The notes beneath the pieces were generated by a model, which was not told the origin of the DNA, searched no databases, and worked only from the letters and a program-made list of their open reading frames with translations. 64,000 bases of DNA from Chelativorans sp. ZYF759 (GTDB lineage: Bacteria > Pseudomonadota > Alphaproteobacteria > Rhizobiales > Rhizobiaceae), in assembly GCF_012911015.1 (NCBI RefSeq), contig NZ_WVVV01000019.1, positions 17,831 through 81,830 of the forward strand. Reading direction: 5' to 3'. Both the position numbers and the translations under genes were made by a program. Numbering within the stretch: the first letter of the stretch is position 1; each line of letters starts with the position of its first letter. Below, piece by piece: positions 17,353-26,106 of this stretch.

Positions 17353-18981
17353 ATGCGTCTTGAACCTCACCTTCGGCCAAGGGCCGCGAACCATGTGCCC
17401 CTGACGCCGGTCGAGCTTCTGGTTAGAACGGCCGAAATCTATCCTGACCGGTCGGCCGTCGTCTGGAATGGCCGTTCCTGGACCTATTCCGCCTTCGCGC
17501 GAATGGTGACCCGTTTCGCCAGCTTTCTGGCAGCACAAGGCGTGGATTCGGGCGATGTCGTTTCTGTCATGGCCTCGAACCGGGCCGAGATGCTCGCCGC
17601 GCACTACGCCGTACCGATGCTCGGCGCCGTGCTGAATACGATCAATACGCGGCTTGATCAGGATACGGTGCGCTACATACTGGCGCATTCGCAGAGCCGC
17701 CTGTTCATCGTCGACGGGACGTGCGGGGAAGTCGCGCTTGCGGCCGCAGCGCAAGTTGATGTTCCGGTCTACCGGCTTGTCGATCCCGCCGCTCCGTCCC
17801 CAGACGGCCTGACATCCGCGCTCGATCTCCTGAGCGACGACGGCGCTGCGGCGCGCCTCGATCTGTCCGCCATCGTCGACGAGTGGCAGCCGATATGCAT
17901 CAACTACACCTCCGGCACGACCGGGCGTCCGAAAGGTGTGATGTATACGCACCGCGGAGCCTATCTCAACGCGCTCGGCAATGTTCTGGCTTTGGGGTTG
18001 ACCACGCGATCCGTCTATCTGTGGACGCTGCCGATGTTCCATTGCAATGGCTGGTGTCACACCTGGGCGGTAACGGCTGCCGGAGGCTTGCATGTCTGTC
18101 TCGACGGACCCGATCCGGCGTTGATCTTCCCGGCGATAGAGGCACACGGTGTGACTCATCTCGCCTGCGCGCCGGTCGTGCTGTACATGATGTTGAACCA
18201 TCCAGCACGCGAGAGCCGCAACCCGTCGCGCAGGATCATGGTGGCGACGGGCGGTGCGGCGCCGACCAATACGCTCATCGCCCAACTCGACGTGCTCGGC
18301 TTCGACCTTACCCATCTTTACGGGCTGACGGAGTCCTATGGTCCTTCGACCCTGCGTGAACTGACCGACGAGGAACGCACATTGCCACCGGAACGGATTG
18401 CTGTCGAACTCGCCCAACAGGGCGTGCGTCATGTCACAGCGAACCGGGTGCGTGTCGTTGACGAGACGGGTGCGGACGTGCCGATGGACGGTGCGTCCTT
18501 GGGCGAGATCGTGCTTGCCGGCAACACGCTGATGGCCGGCTACTACCAGGACGCGGAGACGACCGAGAAGGCGTTTGAGGGGGGCGTGTTCCACACCGGC
18601 GACCTCGCGGTGCGGCACCCAGACGGCAACATCGAGATTCGCGACCGTTCCAAGGACATCATAATCTCGGGCGGCGAGAACGTTTCCAGCCTTGAGGTCG
18701 AAAGCGTTCTGCACGGCCACCCGGCCGTTCTGCTGGCGGCTGTGGTGGCGGCGCCGCATGACAAATGGGGAGAGACGCCCGTCGCGTTCCTGGAACTGCG
18801 CGATGGCGCGACGGCGACACCGGAAGAACTGCGTGCCTATTGCCGCGAGCATCTCGCCGGCTACAAGGTGCCAAGCCAGTTCCGGTTCATCGAACTGCCC
18901 AAGACGGCTACCGGCAAGATCCAGAAATTCGTGCTGCGCGAGCAGGCGCGCAGCCCTGATACGGGAGCGAGCCGGTTATGA
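17353..18981 (+). CDS. Acyl-CoA ligase (AMP-forming), LvaE-like
   Basis: The 542-residue ligase shows the ATP loop YTSGTTGRPKGVMYTHRG, YGLTESYGP, FHTGDLAVRHPDG and the hinge/catalytic region DRSKDIIISGGENVSSLEVE, with the final lysine in PKTATGKIQKF. It activates a carboxylic acid as acyl-AMP and then acyl-CoA. Here it probably supplies the hydroxyacyl-CoA used by the kinase and the ACAD-fold protein. The ATG at 17353 follows the ACAD stop by 8 bp. Its stop overlaps the kinase start (ATGA), suggesting translational coupling. Confidence 0.9.
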   Translation: MRLEPHLRPRAANHVPLTPVELLVRTAEIYPDRSAVVWNGRSWTYSAFARMVTRFASFLAAQGVDSGDVVSVMASNRAEMLAAHYAVPMLGAVLNTINTRLDQDTVRYILAHSQSRLFIVDGTCGEVALAAAAQVDVPVYRLVDPAAPSPDGLTSALDLLSDDGAAARLDLSAIVDEWQPICINYTSGTTGRPKGVMYTHRGAYLNALGNVLALGLTTRSVYLWTLPMFHCNGWCHTWAVTAAGGLHVCLDGPDPALIFPAIEAHGVTHLACAPVVLYMMLNHPARESRNPSRRIMVATGGAAPTNTLIAQLDVLGFDLTHLYGLTESYGPSTLRELTDEERTLPPERIAVELAQQGVRHVTANRVRVVDETGADVPMDGASLGEIVLAGNTLMAGYYQDAETTEKAFEGGVFHTGDLAVRHPDGNIEIRDRSKDIIISGGENVSSLEVESVLHGHPAVLLAAVVAAPHDKWGETPVAFLELRDGATATPEELRAYCREHLAGYKVPSQFRFIELPKTATGKIQKFVLREQARSPDTGASRL

Positions 18982-19982
18982 TCCTGGAGTTTTCGCCGGA
19001 CAGACTCGGCGAGTTCCTCAACGAGCAATTCGAACGCGCGACGCTGCATATCGAGCGCGTCGGCGGCGGGCAGTCCAATCCGACCTTCTTCGTCGATCAT
19101 GGCAGCCGCCGTTTGGTGCTGCGCAAGAAGCCGGCAGGGGAGATTCTGCTGGGCGCCCATGCGGTCGACCGCGAGTTCCGCGTGATGAAGGCGCTGGAAG
19201 GAACTGGTGTGCCCGTACCGCGGACCGTGCTCTTTTGCGACGACGATTGCGTCGTCGGTACTCCGTTCTACCTGATGGAACGGCTGGAAGGCCGCGTTTT
19301 CCACGACGCCTCGCTGGCCGGGGTCGATCCCGCGCAGCGGGCACCGATCTATTTCGCAATGGCAGACGTCATGGCGAGGTTGCACGCGGTCGACCCGGTG
19401 GAGGTTGGTCTGGGCGATTTCGGTAGACCGGGCAACTATTTCGAGCGCCAGATCGCCCGCTGGTCGCGTCAGTACGACGAATCGCCGTCGCCGCGTATCC
19501 CCGCGCTCGACCGCGTCGTCGGCTGGCTGCAGGAGAACCAGCCCGCCGATGACGGCCGTGTCGCCATCGCCCATGGCGATTTCCGCCTTGGCAACATGCT
19601 TTTCCATCCGACCAGGCCCGAGGTGGTGGCGGTGCTCGACTGGGAGCTTTCCACGCTGGGTCATCCGCTGGCCGATCTGGGTTTCTGCTGCATGCCATGG
19701 CGAACATCGCCCGACGAGTATGGCGGAATCCTCGGCCTCGATCTGCCGACGCTCGGCCTTCCCGACGACCGGAGCTTCGTCGAAGCCTATTACCGCTCCG
19801 CCATACCGACCAACGACCTGACCGTCTTCCACATAGCCTTCGCCCTGTTCCGATTCGCGGTGATATTCGTCGGAATCGTCGATCGCGCCCGCGCGGGAAA
19901 CGCAGCGGCCGCAGATGCGGGCAGGCTCGCGCCGCTTGCCGAACGCTTCGCCAAAAGGGCGGAAGAAGCCATACAAGGGTGA
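18978..19982 (+). CDS. APH-fold kinase, ACAD10/11 or LvaA type
   Basis: The 334-residue protein is a choline/aminoglycoside phosphotransferase-fold kinase. It has an ATP-binding lysine (LRKKP, about 50), the catalytic loop AHGDFRLGN (D201, N206) and the metal-binding LDWE (D221). Standalone drug-resistance kinases do not sit in beta-oxidation operons. In LvaA and the N-terminal domain of ACAD10/11 this fold phosphorylates the 4-hydroxyl of acyl-CoAs. Its operon partner with the ACAD10/11-type signature supports that role. The C-terminal third is duplicated in the chimera at 10700-11377. Confidence 0.85.
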   Translation: MILEFSPDRLGEFLNEQFERATLHIERVGGGQSNPTFFVDHGSRRLVLRKKPAGEILLGAHAVDREFRVMKALEGTGVPVPRTVLFCDDDCVVGTPFYLMERLEGRVFHDASLAGVDPAQRAPIYFAMADVMARLHAVDPVEVGLGDFGRPGNYFERQIARWSRQYDESPSPRIPALDRVVGWLQENQPADDGRVAIAHGDFRLGNMLFHPTRPEVVAVLDWELSTLGHPLADLGFCCMPWRTSPDEYGGILGLDLPTLGLPDDRSFVEAYYRSAIPTNDLTVFHIAFALFRFAVIFVGIVDRARAGNAAAADAGRLAPLAERFAKRAEEAIQG

Positions 19983-20266
19983 CATTCCACCTCATCATTC
20001 TCGGTCGGACGGGCAGCATCTCCGCTCATCCGGAAGCCGACCCCGCCGTGCGGGAGGGGCGCAGGCGATTGTGGCGGTCTCTCGCGATGTAGCGTTCAAA
20101 CGTGTGCCGGAAGCCGTTCTCGCGCTGGCGGATGGCGAATTGGCCGGCGATCCACAAGGGTCGGCGCAACCGGGCATTGCCGAAATCGTCAGCGCAAGCA
20201 GGGCGACGATGGGCCGATAGGTCCGGTCGCTCATTGCCTTCAACGACGCCCACCAACTACCCGCGC
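19983..20266. other. Gap with possible transposase relic
   Basis: No intact gene is visible between the convergent kinase and ligase genes. On the minus strand around 20080-20200 the translation IRQRENGFRHTFERYIARD looks like the C-terminal part of an IS110-type transposase, but the frame breaks soon after. The relic call is weak. A lone GATAGGT half-site lies at 20216-20222. Confidence 0.3.
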
Positions 20267-21790
20267 TCAGGTCCTAGATAATTGATAGTTCTCTTGAAGC
20301 ACGCGCTTGAGCACCTTGCCCGAAGGGTTCTTGGGCAACTCGCCGGCAAAGGTGACGACGCGGGGAATCTTGAATCTTGCCAAGTGGCCGCCGACGAATT
20401 CGCGAATCTCCTCGGCACTCGCCGATCGTCCGCTTCTGAGTACCACGCTCGCCGCGATAGCCTCGCCCCACTTTTCATCAGGCACGCCATAGACGGCAAC
20501 TTCGGCGACAGCAGGGTGCCCGGCTATCACTTCCTCCATTTCTCGGGGATAGAGATTGACGCCGCCCGAGATGATCATGTCGCGCTTGCGGTCTTTCACG
20601 TAGAGAAAGCCCTCTGCGTCCGCCATACCGAGATCGCCGCTGTGAAGCCAGCCATCAATCAGCGCCTCGGCGGTGGCATCAGGGCGGTTCCAGTAGCGCG
20701 ACATGACCTGCGCACCGGAGATCACCATCTCCCCAATCTCGCCTGCGGGCGCGTCTTTTCCGGCGCTGTCAACGATCTTGACCTGGCTATGCTTCAGGCC
20801 TCGACCGACAGATCCGGTCAGATACTTGTGCTCCTCCTTACCGAGCAGCGAGCAGTGCGAACTCGATTCGGTCATGCCGTAAGCGTGGATGAAGATGTAG
20901 CCGAAAACCCTGACCGCCTCCTGGAAGCGAGCCTCGCTCATCGGCGCCGCGCCATAGGAAAACGTCTTGAGCGATCCGAGGTCGAATTTTCCGATATCGG
21001 GATGATCGAGAAGCGCATAAATCACCGTCGGCACGCCGAACATATAGGTGACCTTCTCCCGTTCAATCAGCGAGAGCGCCTCGTCCGCCTCGAATTTCGG
21101 CGTCATGACGGTCCTGCCGCCGAATGTGACATGCATGAAGGTATGCATGCTGGCGGCGTGATAGAGCGGGCTGGTCTGGAGATTGACGCTTCCAGCATCG
21201 AGTTCCGCGAAGCTTCCGACATTGTCATGATCGGCCAGATAATTGGCATGGGTGAGGACCGCCCCCTTGGGCAACCCGGTCGTGCCGCTCGTGTAGATGA
21301 TGCTGGCCTCGTTGGAGCCCACGACAGCACGCGAAAGCGGGGCCTCGCTCGCGGATGACACCAGCTCTTCATAATTCAGGTTTGCCCCGCCCTTCGGCAG
21401 GCTGGTGGTGATCACGGTGTCCAGCGACCCTATTTCGCGCGTCGCCCTTGCGAGTAAATCGATGAATTCACGCTCAGAGATAATCGCCTTGGGCAGGCAA
21501 TCCTTCATCAGCGCGATGTGCTCGTTCGGGTGAAGCCGCCAGTTCAGGGGCACGATCAAGGCACCGATCGACGTGATCGCATAGAATGCCTCGACGAATT
21601 CGTTGCAATTGTGGAGCAGAACGACGACGCGATCTCCCTTCACAACGCCAAGGGCGGTCAGCGCGTTGGCCAATCGCGTTGCCCGACCCCTCACATCGGC
21701 GAAGCTGAATCGCCGATTCTTGAAGGCCAGGCATTCCCGGCTCGGTAAAATGGCCGGATTGTCGAACAGTGTATCGTAGATAGTCTCCAT
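20267..21790 (-). CDS. Acyl-CoA synthetase, FadD3-like class
   Basis: The 507-residue AMP-forming ligase has YTSGTTGLPKGAVLTH, AYGMTESSSHCSLL, LHSGDLGMADAEG, DRKRDMIISGGVNLYPREME and the catalytic lysine in PKNPSGKVLKR. It activates a free acid of unknown structure. It is the last gene of a leftward cluster running crotonase, racemase-like protein, ACAD and this ligase, with a 25-bp gap to the ACAD. The cluster starts at a divergent promoter region holding one copy of the 17-bp island motif. Confidence 0.9.
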   Translation of the reverse strand: METIYDTLFDNPAILPSRECLAFKNRRFSFADVRGRATRLANALTALGVVKGDRVVVLLHNCNEFVEAFYAITSIGALIVPLNWRLHPNEHIALMKDCLPKAIISEREFIDLLARATREIGSLDTVITTSLPKGGANLNYEELVSSASEAPLSRAVVGSNEASIIYTSGTTGLPKGAVLTHANYLADHDNVGSFAELDAGSVNLQTSPLYHAASMHTFMHVTFGGRTVMTPKFEADEALSLIEREKVTYMFGVPTVIYALLDHPDIGKFDLGSLKTFSYGAAPMSEARFQEAVRVFGYIFIHAYGMTESSSHCSLLGKEEHKYLTGSVGRGLKHSQVKIVDSAGKDAPAGEIGEMVISGAQVMSRYWNRPDATAEALIDGWLHSGDLGMADAEGFLYVKDRKRDMIISGGVNLYPREMEEVIAGHPAVAEVAVYGVPDEKWGEAIAASVVLRSGRSASAEEIREFVGGHLARFKIPRVVTFAGELPKNPSGKVLKRVLQENYQLSRT

Positions 21791-21815
21791 CCTGCCCTCC
21801 CCGCAGCCGAGATGA

Positions 21816-22979
21816 TCACTTCCGCCCGTATCCCATCTCCTTGAACGTCTCCTTGGCGATCAGCACCTTCATGATCTCGTTGGTCCCCGCCCCGATCTCG
21901 TGGTGCTTGCCGTCGCGGTAGAGCCTTGCAGTTTTGTTGTCTTCGAGCTGGCCCGCGCCACCCCAGATCTGGACGGTTTCGGCCGAAACCTCGGTCAACA
22001 TCCTGGATGAATAGTATTTGAGGATGGCGGCCTCGCGGGTCACCTTCTCGCCCCGTTCGACGGCGCGTAGCAGGCGGTAGAGCATGGTCCGCGACATCTC
22101 GATGCCGGTTGCCATGTTGGCAATCTTTTCCTGGATCAGCTGGTATTCGCGGATCGCCTTGCCGAATACTCGACGCTCTTGAGCATAAGCCGCCGCCTCG
22201 TCGAGGCACGCCTGTGCAATGCCGATGGTGGAGGCGCCCACCATCACGCGCTCGACATCGAGTGAATCCATCAGCATGTGGAAGCCGCGCCCGACTTGAC
22301 CAAGCACTTGCTCTTCACCCACACGCACGTCTTCGAGGAAGATCTCGCCGGTCGGGGACGAGCGCATTCCCATCTTATTGAACGGCTTGCCCGTCGCGAG
22401 CCCCTCCATACCACGATCGAGAATGAACCATGTCCCGCCGTCGATTCGGCTCTCTTCGTCGCTGGTGCGGGCGATGATGAGAAAAAAATCAGCTGTCGGC
22501 GCATTGGTGACGAAGGTCTTGGCACCCTTGACCAACCAGCCGCCATTCTCCTGTCTACCGCGTGTCACGATGCCGAGCGCATCAGATCCACCACCCGGTT
22601 CGGTAATGCCCATTGCGCCGATCCTGTCGCCCGACAGCACAGGTACGAGATATTTCTGCTTCTGGGCCTCGGTCCCGTGTTTGGCGATCGCACGCGCGAA
22701 CAGCATGATGTCCGCAAAGAGCACGAGGTCGAAACCCGCATCCACGCGCGCGGTCTCCTCACTGACGATTGCTTGGGTGGCGAGTGATGCACCGCTGCCA
22801 CCATAGGCTCCGTCGAAGCAGGTGCCGAGAAATCCAAGATCGCCCATTCGCTTCAGAAGCGATCGCGGCGGTTCCCCTTCAGCCTGCATCTGCGGCACGA
22901 GCGGTTCGACCTCGGCTCGCATGAACCGGCGGACGCTCTCCTGCAACATCTGTTCGTCTTCGGTGAAAAGATCCTGCAT
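21816..22979 (-). CDS. Acyl-CoA dehydrogenase
   Basis: The 387-residue flavoenzyme has ITEPGGGSDALG, KTFVTNAPTADFF, QIWGGAGQLEDNKTARLYRD and the terminal IGAGTNEIM. The EGT glutamate is replaced by alanine, but a glutamate is present at the alternative helix-G position (SLDVERVMV), as in isovaleryl-CoA dehydrogenase. It is therefore likely active, perhaps on branched substrates. I chose the ATG at 22979, 3 bp after the stop of the racemase-like gene, which points to coupled translation. It passes electrons to ETF. Confidence 0.9.
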   Translation of the reverse strand: MQDLFTEDEQMLQESVRRFMRAEVEPLVPQMQAEGEPPRSLLKRMGDLGFLGTCFDGAYGGSGASLATQAIVSEETARVDAGFDLVLFADIMLFARAIAKHGTEAQKQKYLVPVLSGDRIGAMGITEPGGGSDALGIVTRGRQENGGWLVKGAKTFVTNAPTADFFLIIARTSDEESRIDGGTWFILDRGMEGLATGKPFNKMGMRSSPTGEIFLEDVRVGEEQVLGQVGRGFHMLMDSLDVERVMVGASTIGIAQACLDEAAAYAQERRVFGKAIREYQLIQEKIANMATGIEMSRTMLYRLLRAVERGEKVTREAAILKYYSSRMLTEVSAETVQIWGGAGQLEDNKTARLYRDGKHHEIGAGTNEIMKVLIAKETFKEMGYGRK

Positions 22980-22981
22980 TG

Positions 22982-23797
22982 TCACGGCCTCGCCGGCCTG
23001 GGTGGAGCCCATGGCAACGCGAAGAGCCGCGCGATGCGGCCTCGGTCGGCATCCTCGAGGCGCTCGTACATGCCGATACGGCTGGCCGAGGGAACGTGGA
23101 ATGCACGCTGCAGGTCGATCTTGAGTTCCGTCATCTTGAGACCGACGGAAAGTACGTCGAACACGGGGATGCCCGTGCCGGGAACCTCGGCGAGATCAGT
23201 CGCTGATGCCATGACACTGAGGCCGGCACTGCCGAGTACGATAGTGTTGGCGCCATCAGCGATGAGCTTTCTTGCCGCCAAAATGATTGCTTCCCGCACC
23301 GGCCCCGGCGTTTCGAAGCCCTCGGTAAACGCCTTCGCCGACGGGATGCTGATCCGTTCGACGCCCGCGATCCGTCCAGCAAGGCCGCAGGTCTCGGCGA
23401 TCGTGCCGCAATATTCCGACCAGGATGGGTCGGCCGTCGTAACGATGCCGATTTTCTTGCCGTAGGTCGCGGCGAGATGAAGTCCAGCCTCCATCGGCCC
23501 GACCACCGGGAAATCGACCAGTGTGCGACCCTCGATGACACCAGGATCGCCGGAACATGCGACCATCACGCCGTCGGCGCCTTCCGCCTCGGCCTCGACG
23601 ATCCGTTGCACGACATCGATCTTGTTGAGAAGTATCGGAAGGGCGAAGACGGTATCGGTCGCCCTGCGGAGATGAGCGACATATTTGTGGACAATCTCGG
23701 TATCAGCACGCTTCACGCGGTCGAAATTCGTCGAGATGACCTTGGTATATTTTTCAGAAAGCTCTTCGCAGTTGACGTGGATGACGCAAATCTTCAT
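22982..23797 (-). CDS. Asp/Glu/hydantoin racemase-fold protein lacking the second catalytic cysteine
   Basis: The 271-residue protein has the racemase fold. The first cysteine is kept (VACSGDPG, C81), but the usual CAG motif is LGSAG, with serine at 190 where the second cysteine normally sits. Two-base racemization is therefore unlikely; a one-base decarboxylase or isomerase reaction is possible, as with arylmalonate decarboxylase, which also has a single cysteine. The ATG at 23797 has a GGAAAG ribosome site. It lies between the crotonase and ACAD genes, so its substrate may be an acyl or malonyl-type intermediate of the same pathway. Confidence 0.75.
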   Translation of the reverse strand: MKICVIHVNCEELSEKYTKVISTNFDRVKRADTEIVHKYVAHLRRATDTVFALPILLNKIDVVQRIVEAEAEGADGVMVACSGDPGVIEGRTLVDFPVVGPMEAGLHLAATYGKKIGIVTTADPSWSEYCGTIAETCGLAGRIAGVERISIPSAKAFTEGFETPGPVREAIILAARKLIADGANTIVLGSAGLSVMASATDLAEVPGTGIPVFDVLSVGLKMTELKIDLQRAFHVPSASRIGMYERLEDADRGRIARLFALPWAPPRPARP

Positions 23798-23841
23798 GTG
23801 GGCTTTCCGTCGTGTGGGCGGTGCGTTGACAGAGCGCAAGG

Positions 23842-24618
23842 TTACTTCCCCGCGAAATTCGCCGTGCGCTTCTCGATGAAGGCTGACACGCCTTCCTCCG
23901 CGTCGCTAGAACGAAAGAGTTCTGCGAAGAGTGCGGTCTCTAGGCGCAATGCCTCCGAAAGCCCGAGTTCTAGGCCGAGATTGACCGCTTTCTTCGCCGC
24001 TGCGACGGCAAGGGGGGCATTTCTGGCGATCCGAGTCGCGAGCGCCTTTGCCGCGTCCATGACCTCAGCTGCCGGAACGACCTGGTCGATGAGACCGATC
24101 GAGAACGCTTCGAGCGCGGGAATTCGATCCCCGGTGAACAACAGCCGCTTGGCGGTTCCGATCGGCACGAGTCGCGGAAGGTTCTGCGTGCCGCCGGCTC
24201 CCGGGATGATGCCGAGCGCGACTTCCGGCTGGCCGAACAGCGCATCCTCCGATGCAATCCTGATATCGCAGGCCATGATCAGCTCGGTGCCACCCCCGAG
24301 GGCGCTGCCATTGATCGCGGCGATTACCGGGCAGTGGAAATGCAGGATCGATTCCTGGATGATTTGGATGCGGCGCGCATAATGAGGCGCCGTTACGTGG
24401 TCGAGCGTCTGGAAGAACTTGATGTCGCCGCCGGCCATGAAATATTTGCCCGCACCGGTAACGATGACCGCGCGCAACGCCGGCGAATGCCGTGCAAGGC
24501 GGTCAAAGGCGACGATCAGTTGCTCGCCGACCTCTGGATGAAAGGCATTGACCGGCGGATTGTCGATCGTCAGCACGCATATGCTGTCGTCGATCTCGGT
24601 TTGAATGAATTCCGGCAT
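23842..24618 (-). CDS. Enoyl-CoA hydratase/isomerase (crotonase family)
   Basis: The 258-residue protein has the crotonase oxyanion loop (KYFMAGGDIKFF) and both catalytic glutamates of hydratases: one in GGGTELIMACD and one in QPEVALGIIPGAGGTQ. It should hydrate a 2-enoyl-CoA. The start is the ATG of MPEFIQTEID; the longer reading from 24723 crosses the promoter. It is the first gene of the leftward cluster. A 17-bp motif copy lies 64 bp upstream of the start. Confidence 0.9.
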   Translation of the reverse strand: MPEFIQTEIDDSICVLTIDNPPVNAFHPEVGEQLIVAFDRLARHSPALRAVIVTGAGKYFMAGGDIKFFQTLDHVTAPHYARRIQIIQESILHFHCPVIAAINGSALGGGTELIMACDIRIASEDALFGQPEVALGIIPGAGGTQNLPRLVPIGTAKRLLFTGDRIPALEAFSIGLIDQVVPAAEVMDAAKALATRIARNAPLAVAAAKKAVNLGLELGLSEALRLETALFAELFRSSDAEEGVSAFIEKRTANFAGK

Positions 24619-24682
24619 GAATGCCTGCCCCTCCACCATCGTTCCTCGCGGCAGAAGCTGGCATCGCCTGCGTCCTTGAACA

Positions 24683-24699
24683 CCTGACGAGCGGTAGGT
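24683..24699. promoter_or_regulatory. Island motif copy 1 (CCTGAC-N4-GGTAGGT)
   Basis: The dyad lies between the divergent crotonase (start 24618, 64 bp away) and SDR (start 24762, 62 bp away) genes, so one site could serve both operons. It has all nine of the fixed positions CCT-N2-C-N4-G-N2-AGGT. Confidence 0.6.
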
Positions 24700-24761
24700 G
24701 AACAGCCATAGCCTTGCGGCCATGTTTGCTGCAATTAACCAGTCGGCGCCGGGAGGAACAG

Positions 24762-25514
24762 ATGACAGAGGGCAGCGCGAGGCGTGTCTCGGTCGTAATG
24801 GGCGGCGCCGGCGGCATCGGTAGCGCCACCTGCCGCTCGCTTGCGCTTGCAGGACAGCACGTCATCGTCGTCGATCTTTCCAGCGAGAGATCGGAGGCTG
24901 TCGCGACCGAAATACGCGGCGCCGGCCTGTCTGCGGATGCCGAAGCCTGCGACGCCACCGATCGTGCGGCTGTCGATGCGTTGCGCGAGCGGATCGAGGT
25001 ACGGCACGGCTTGGTCGATGTCCTTGTCAACCTGGCAGGTGTCGTCCGCAACGACATCCTGGTGAAGGTCAAGGACGAGGATTTTTCCTTGACCATGGCG
25101 ACGCATCTGAACAGCACGCTCAACTCCATGCGCGTCTTTCTGCCGAGCATGCGCAAGCGCGGCTATGGCCGCGTCGTCAACACGAGCTCGACTGCCGCAC
25201 GCGGCACGTTCGGCGGAGCCAGCTACGCAGCGGCCAAAGGTGCGATCGAAGCACTGTCCCGAACGGCCGCCTTCGAGCTTGCCAAGTCCGGCGTGACGGT
25301 CAATTGCGTCGCGCCCGGACTTATCGGGACTGGTATATTCCTCACGGTGCCCGACGACTACCGACAGCAGGCAATCGATCATGTTCCCATGGGGCGTGCG
25401 GGCGAGGCCGAGGAAGTCGCGGCTTGCATCCGCTTTCTCGCCTCCAGTGACGCGGGCTACGTCACGGGCCAGACCCTCTATGTCTGCGGTGGGCTGACCA
25501 TCGGTCCGGTGTAG
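24762..25514 (+). CDS. SDR oxidoreductase, FabG-like
   Basis: The 250-residue SDR has GGAGGIG, a dinucleotide-binding start (VIVVDLSSER), NLAGVV in place of NNAG, the catalytic serine in NTSSTAA and Y-AAA-K (ASYAAAKGAI). It probably oxidises a 3-hydroxyacyl-CoA or an alcohol intermediate. The ATG follows a strong ribosome site (GGGAGGA). It is transcribed away from the crotonase operon under a shared motif site. Confidence 0.87.
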   Translation: MTEGSARRVSVVMGGAGGIGSATCRSLALAGQHVIVVDLSSERSEAVATEIRGAGLSADAEACDATDRAAVDALRERIEVRHGLVDVLVNLAGVVRNDILVKVKDEDFSLTMATHLNSTLNSMRVFLPSMRKRGYGRVVNTSSTAARGTFGGASYAAAKGAIEALSRTAAFELAKSGVTVNCVAPGLIGTGIFLTVPDDYRQQAIDHVPMGRAGEAEEVAACIRFLASSDAGYVTGQTLYVCGGLTIGPV

Positions 25515-25516
25515 TC

Positions 25517-25533
25517 CCTACCCTGCGATAGGT
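25517..25533. promoter_or_regulatory. Island motif copy 2 (CCTACC-N4-GATAGGT)
   Basis: This copy is 57 bp upstream of the VOC-protein start and directly follows the SDR stop, so the VOC gene probably has its own promoter. The right half matches the consensus exactly. Confidence 0.65.
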
Positions 25534-25590
25534 GAATGCGACCACGGTCGCCTTACCGTCACGCCCAATCATCACGAGAAGGAATTCCCC

Positions 25591-26070
25591 ATGCCAAGCG
25601 GCCCTTTCGCCCATGTCTGTCTCCTGGTTCACGATCTCGATAAGGCCGTCGAGGACTGGACCAAAATCCTCGGCGTGCTCGATCCCAGGCAACTGGAAAA
25701 GCGCCTCGTGCGCTATGATGAGTTCGAGGGCGGCGAGGACCGCATGCGCTGGGCGACCTTCGTCTCCGATCACGGCGCGGAAATCCAGATGATCGAACCC
25801 GGTCCGGACACGCCGCTCTGGCGACGCCTGCAGAAGCATGGCGAGCACGTCCATCACATCTGCCTTACGACGAAGGATGTCCCGGGGTCGCTTGAAAAGC
25901 TGAAGGAAAGCGGGGTCGAGACGCTCGGCGGCATCTCCAGCGACCCGAACATGCCGTGGCAGGAATGGGGCTGGGTGTCGGGCAAGAGCGCGCACGGCGT
26001 TCTCGTCGAGGTGGCCAAGCCCTACGAAACCCGCGACGACGGCAAATGGTATCCCGCCTCGGAAACCTGA
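25591..26070 (+). CDS. VOC-family protein (methylmalonyl-CoA epimerase/glyoxalase fold)
   Basis: The 159-residue protein has two beta-alpha-beta-beta-beta repeats. Candidate metal ligands are the histidine of FAHVCLLVHDL, the glutamate of EIQMIEPG, the histidines of EHVHHICL and the glutamate of VLVEVAKP. This fits the epimerase/lyase branch of the VOC superfamily. It may epimerise an alpha-branched acyl-CoA, which would agree with the alpha-methylacyl-CoA racemase elsewhere in the island. The exact reaction is unknown. It has its own motif site upstream. Confidence 0.75.
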   Translation: MPSGPFAHVCLLVHDLDKAVEDWTKILGVLDPRQLEKRLVRYDEFEGGEDRMRWATFVSDHGAEIQMIEPGPDTPLWRRLQKHGEHVHHICLTTKDVPGSLEKLKESGVETLGGISSDPNMPWQEWGWVSGKSAHGVLVEVAKPYETRDDGKWYPASET

Positions 26071-26106
26071 GGCGCGCTTTCGGAGGCAGTCGCGTCCGGC
26101 GTGGGG

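Noticed and set aside
17224-18852. 542-residue open frame on the minus strand across the ligase at 17353
   Set aside because: It is an antisense shadow of a gene with clear ligase motifs, and its sequence has no recognisable domain.
20216-20222. GATAGGT half-site of the island motif
   Set aside because: The left half is absent, and the site lies between convergent genes, not upstream of a start codon.
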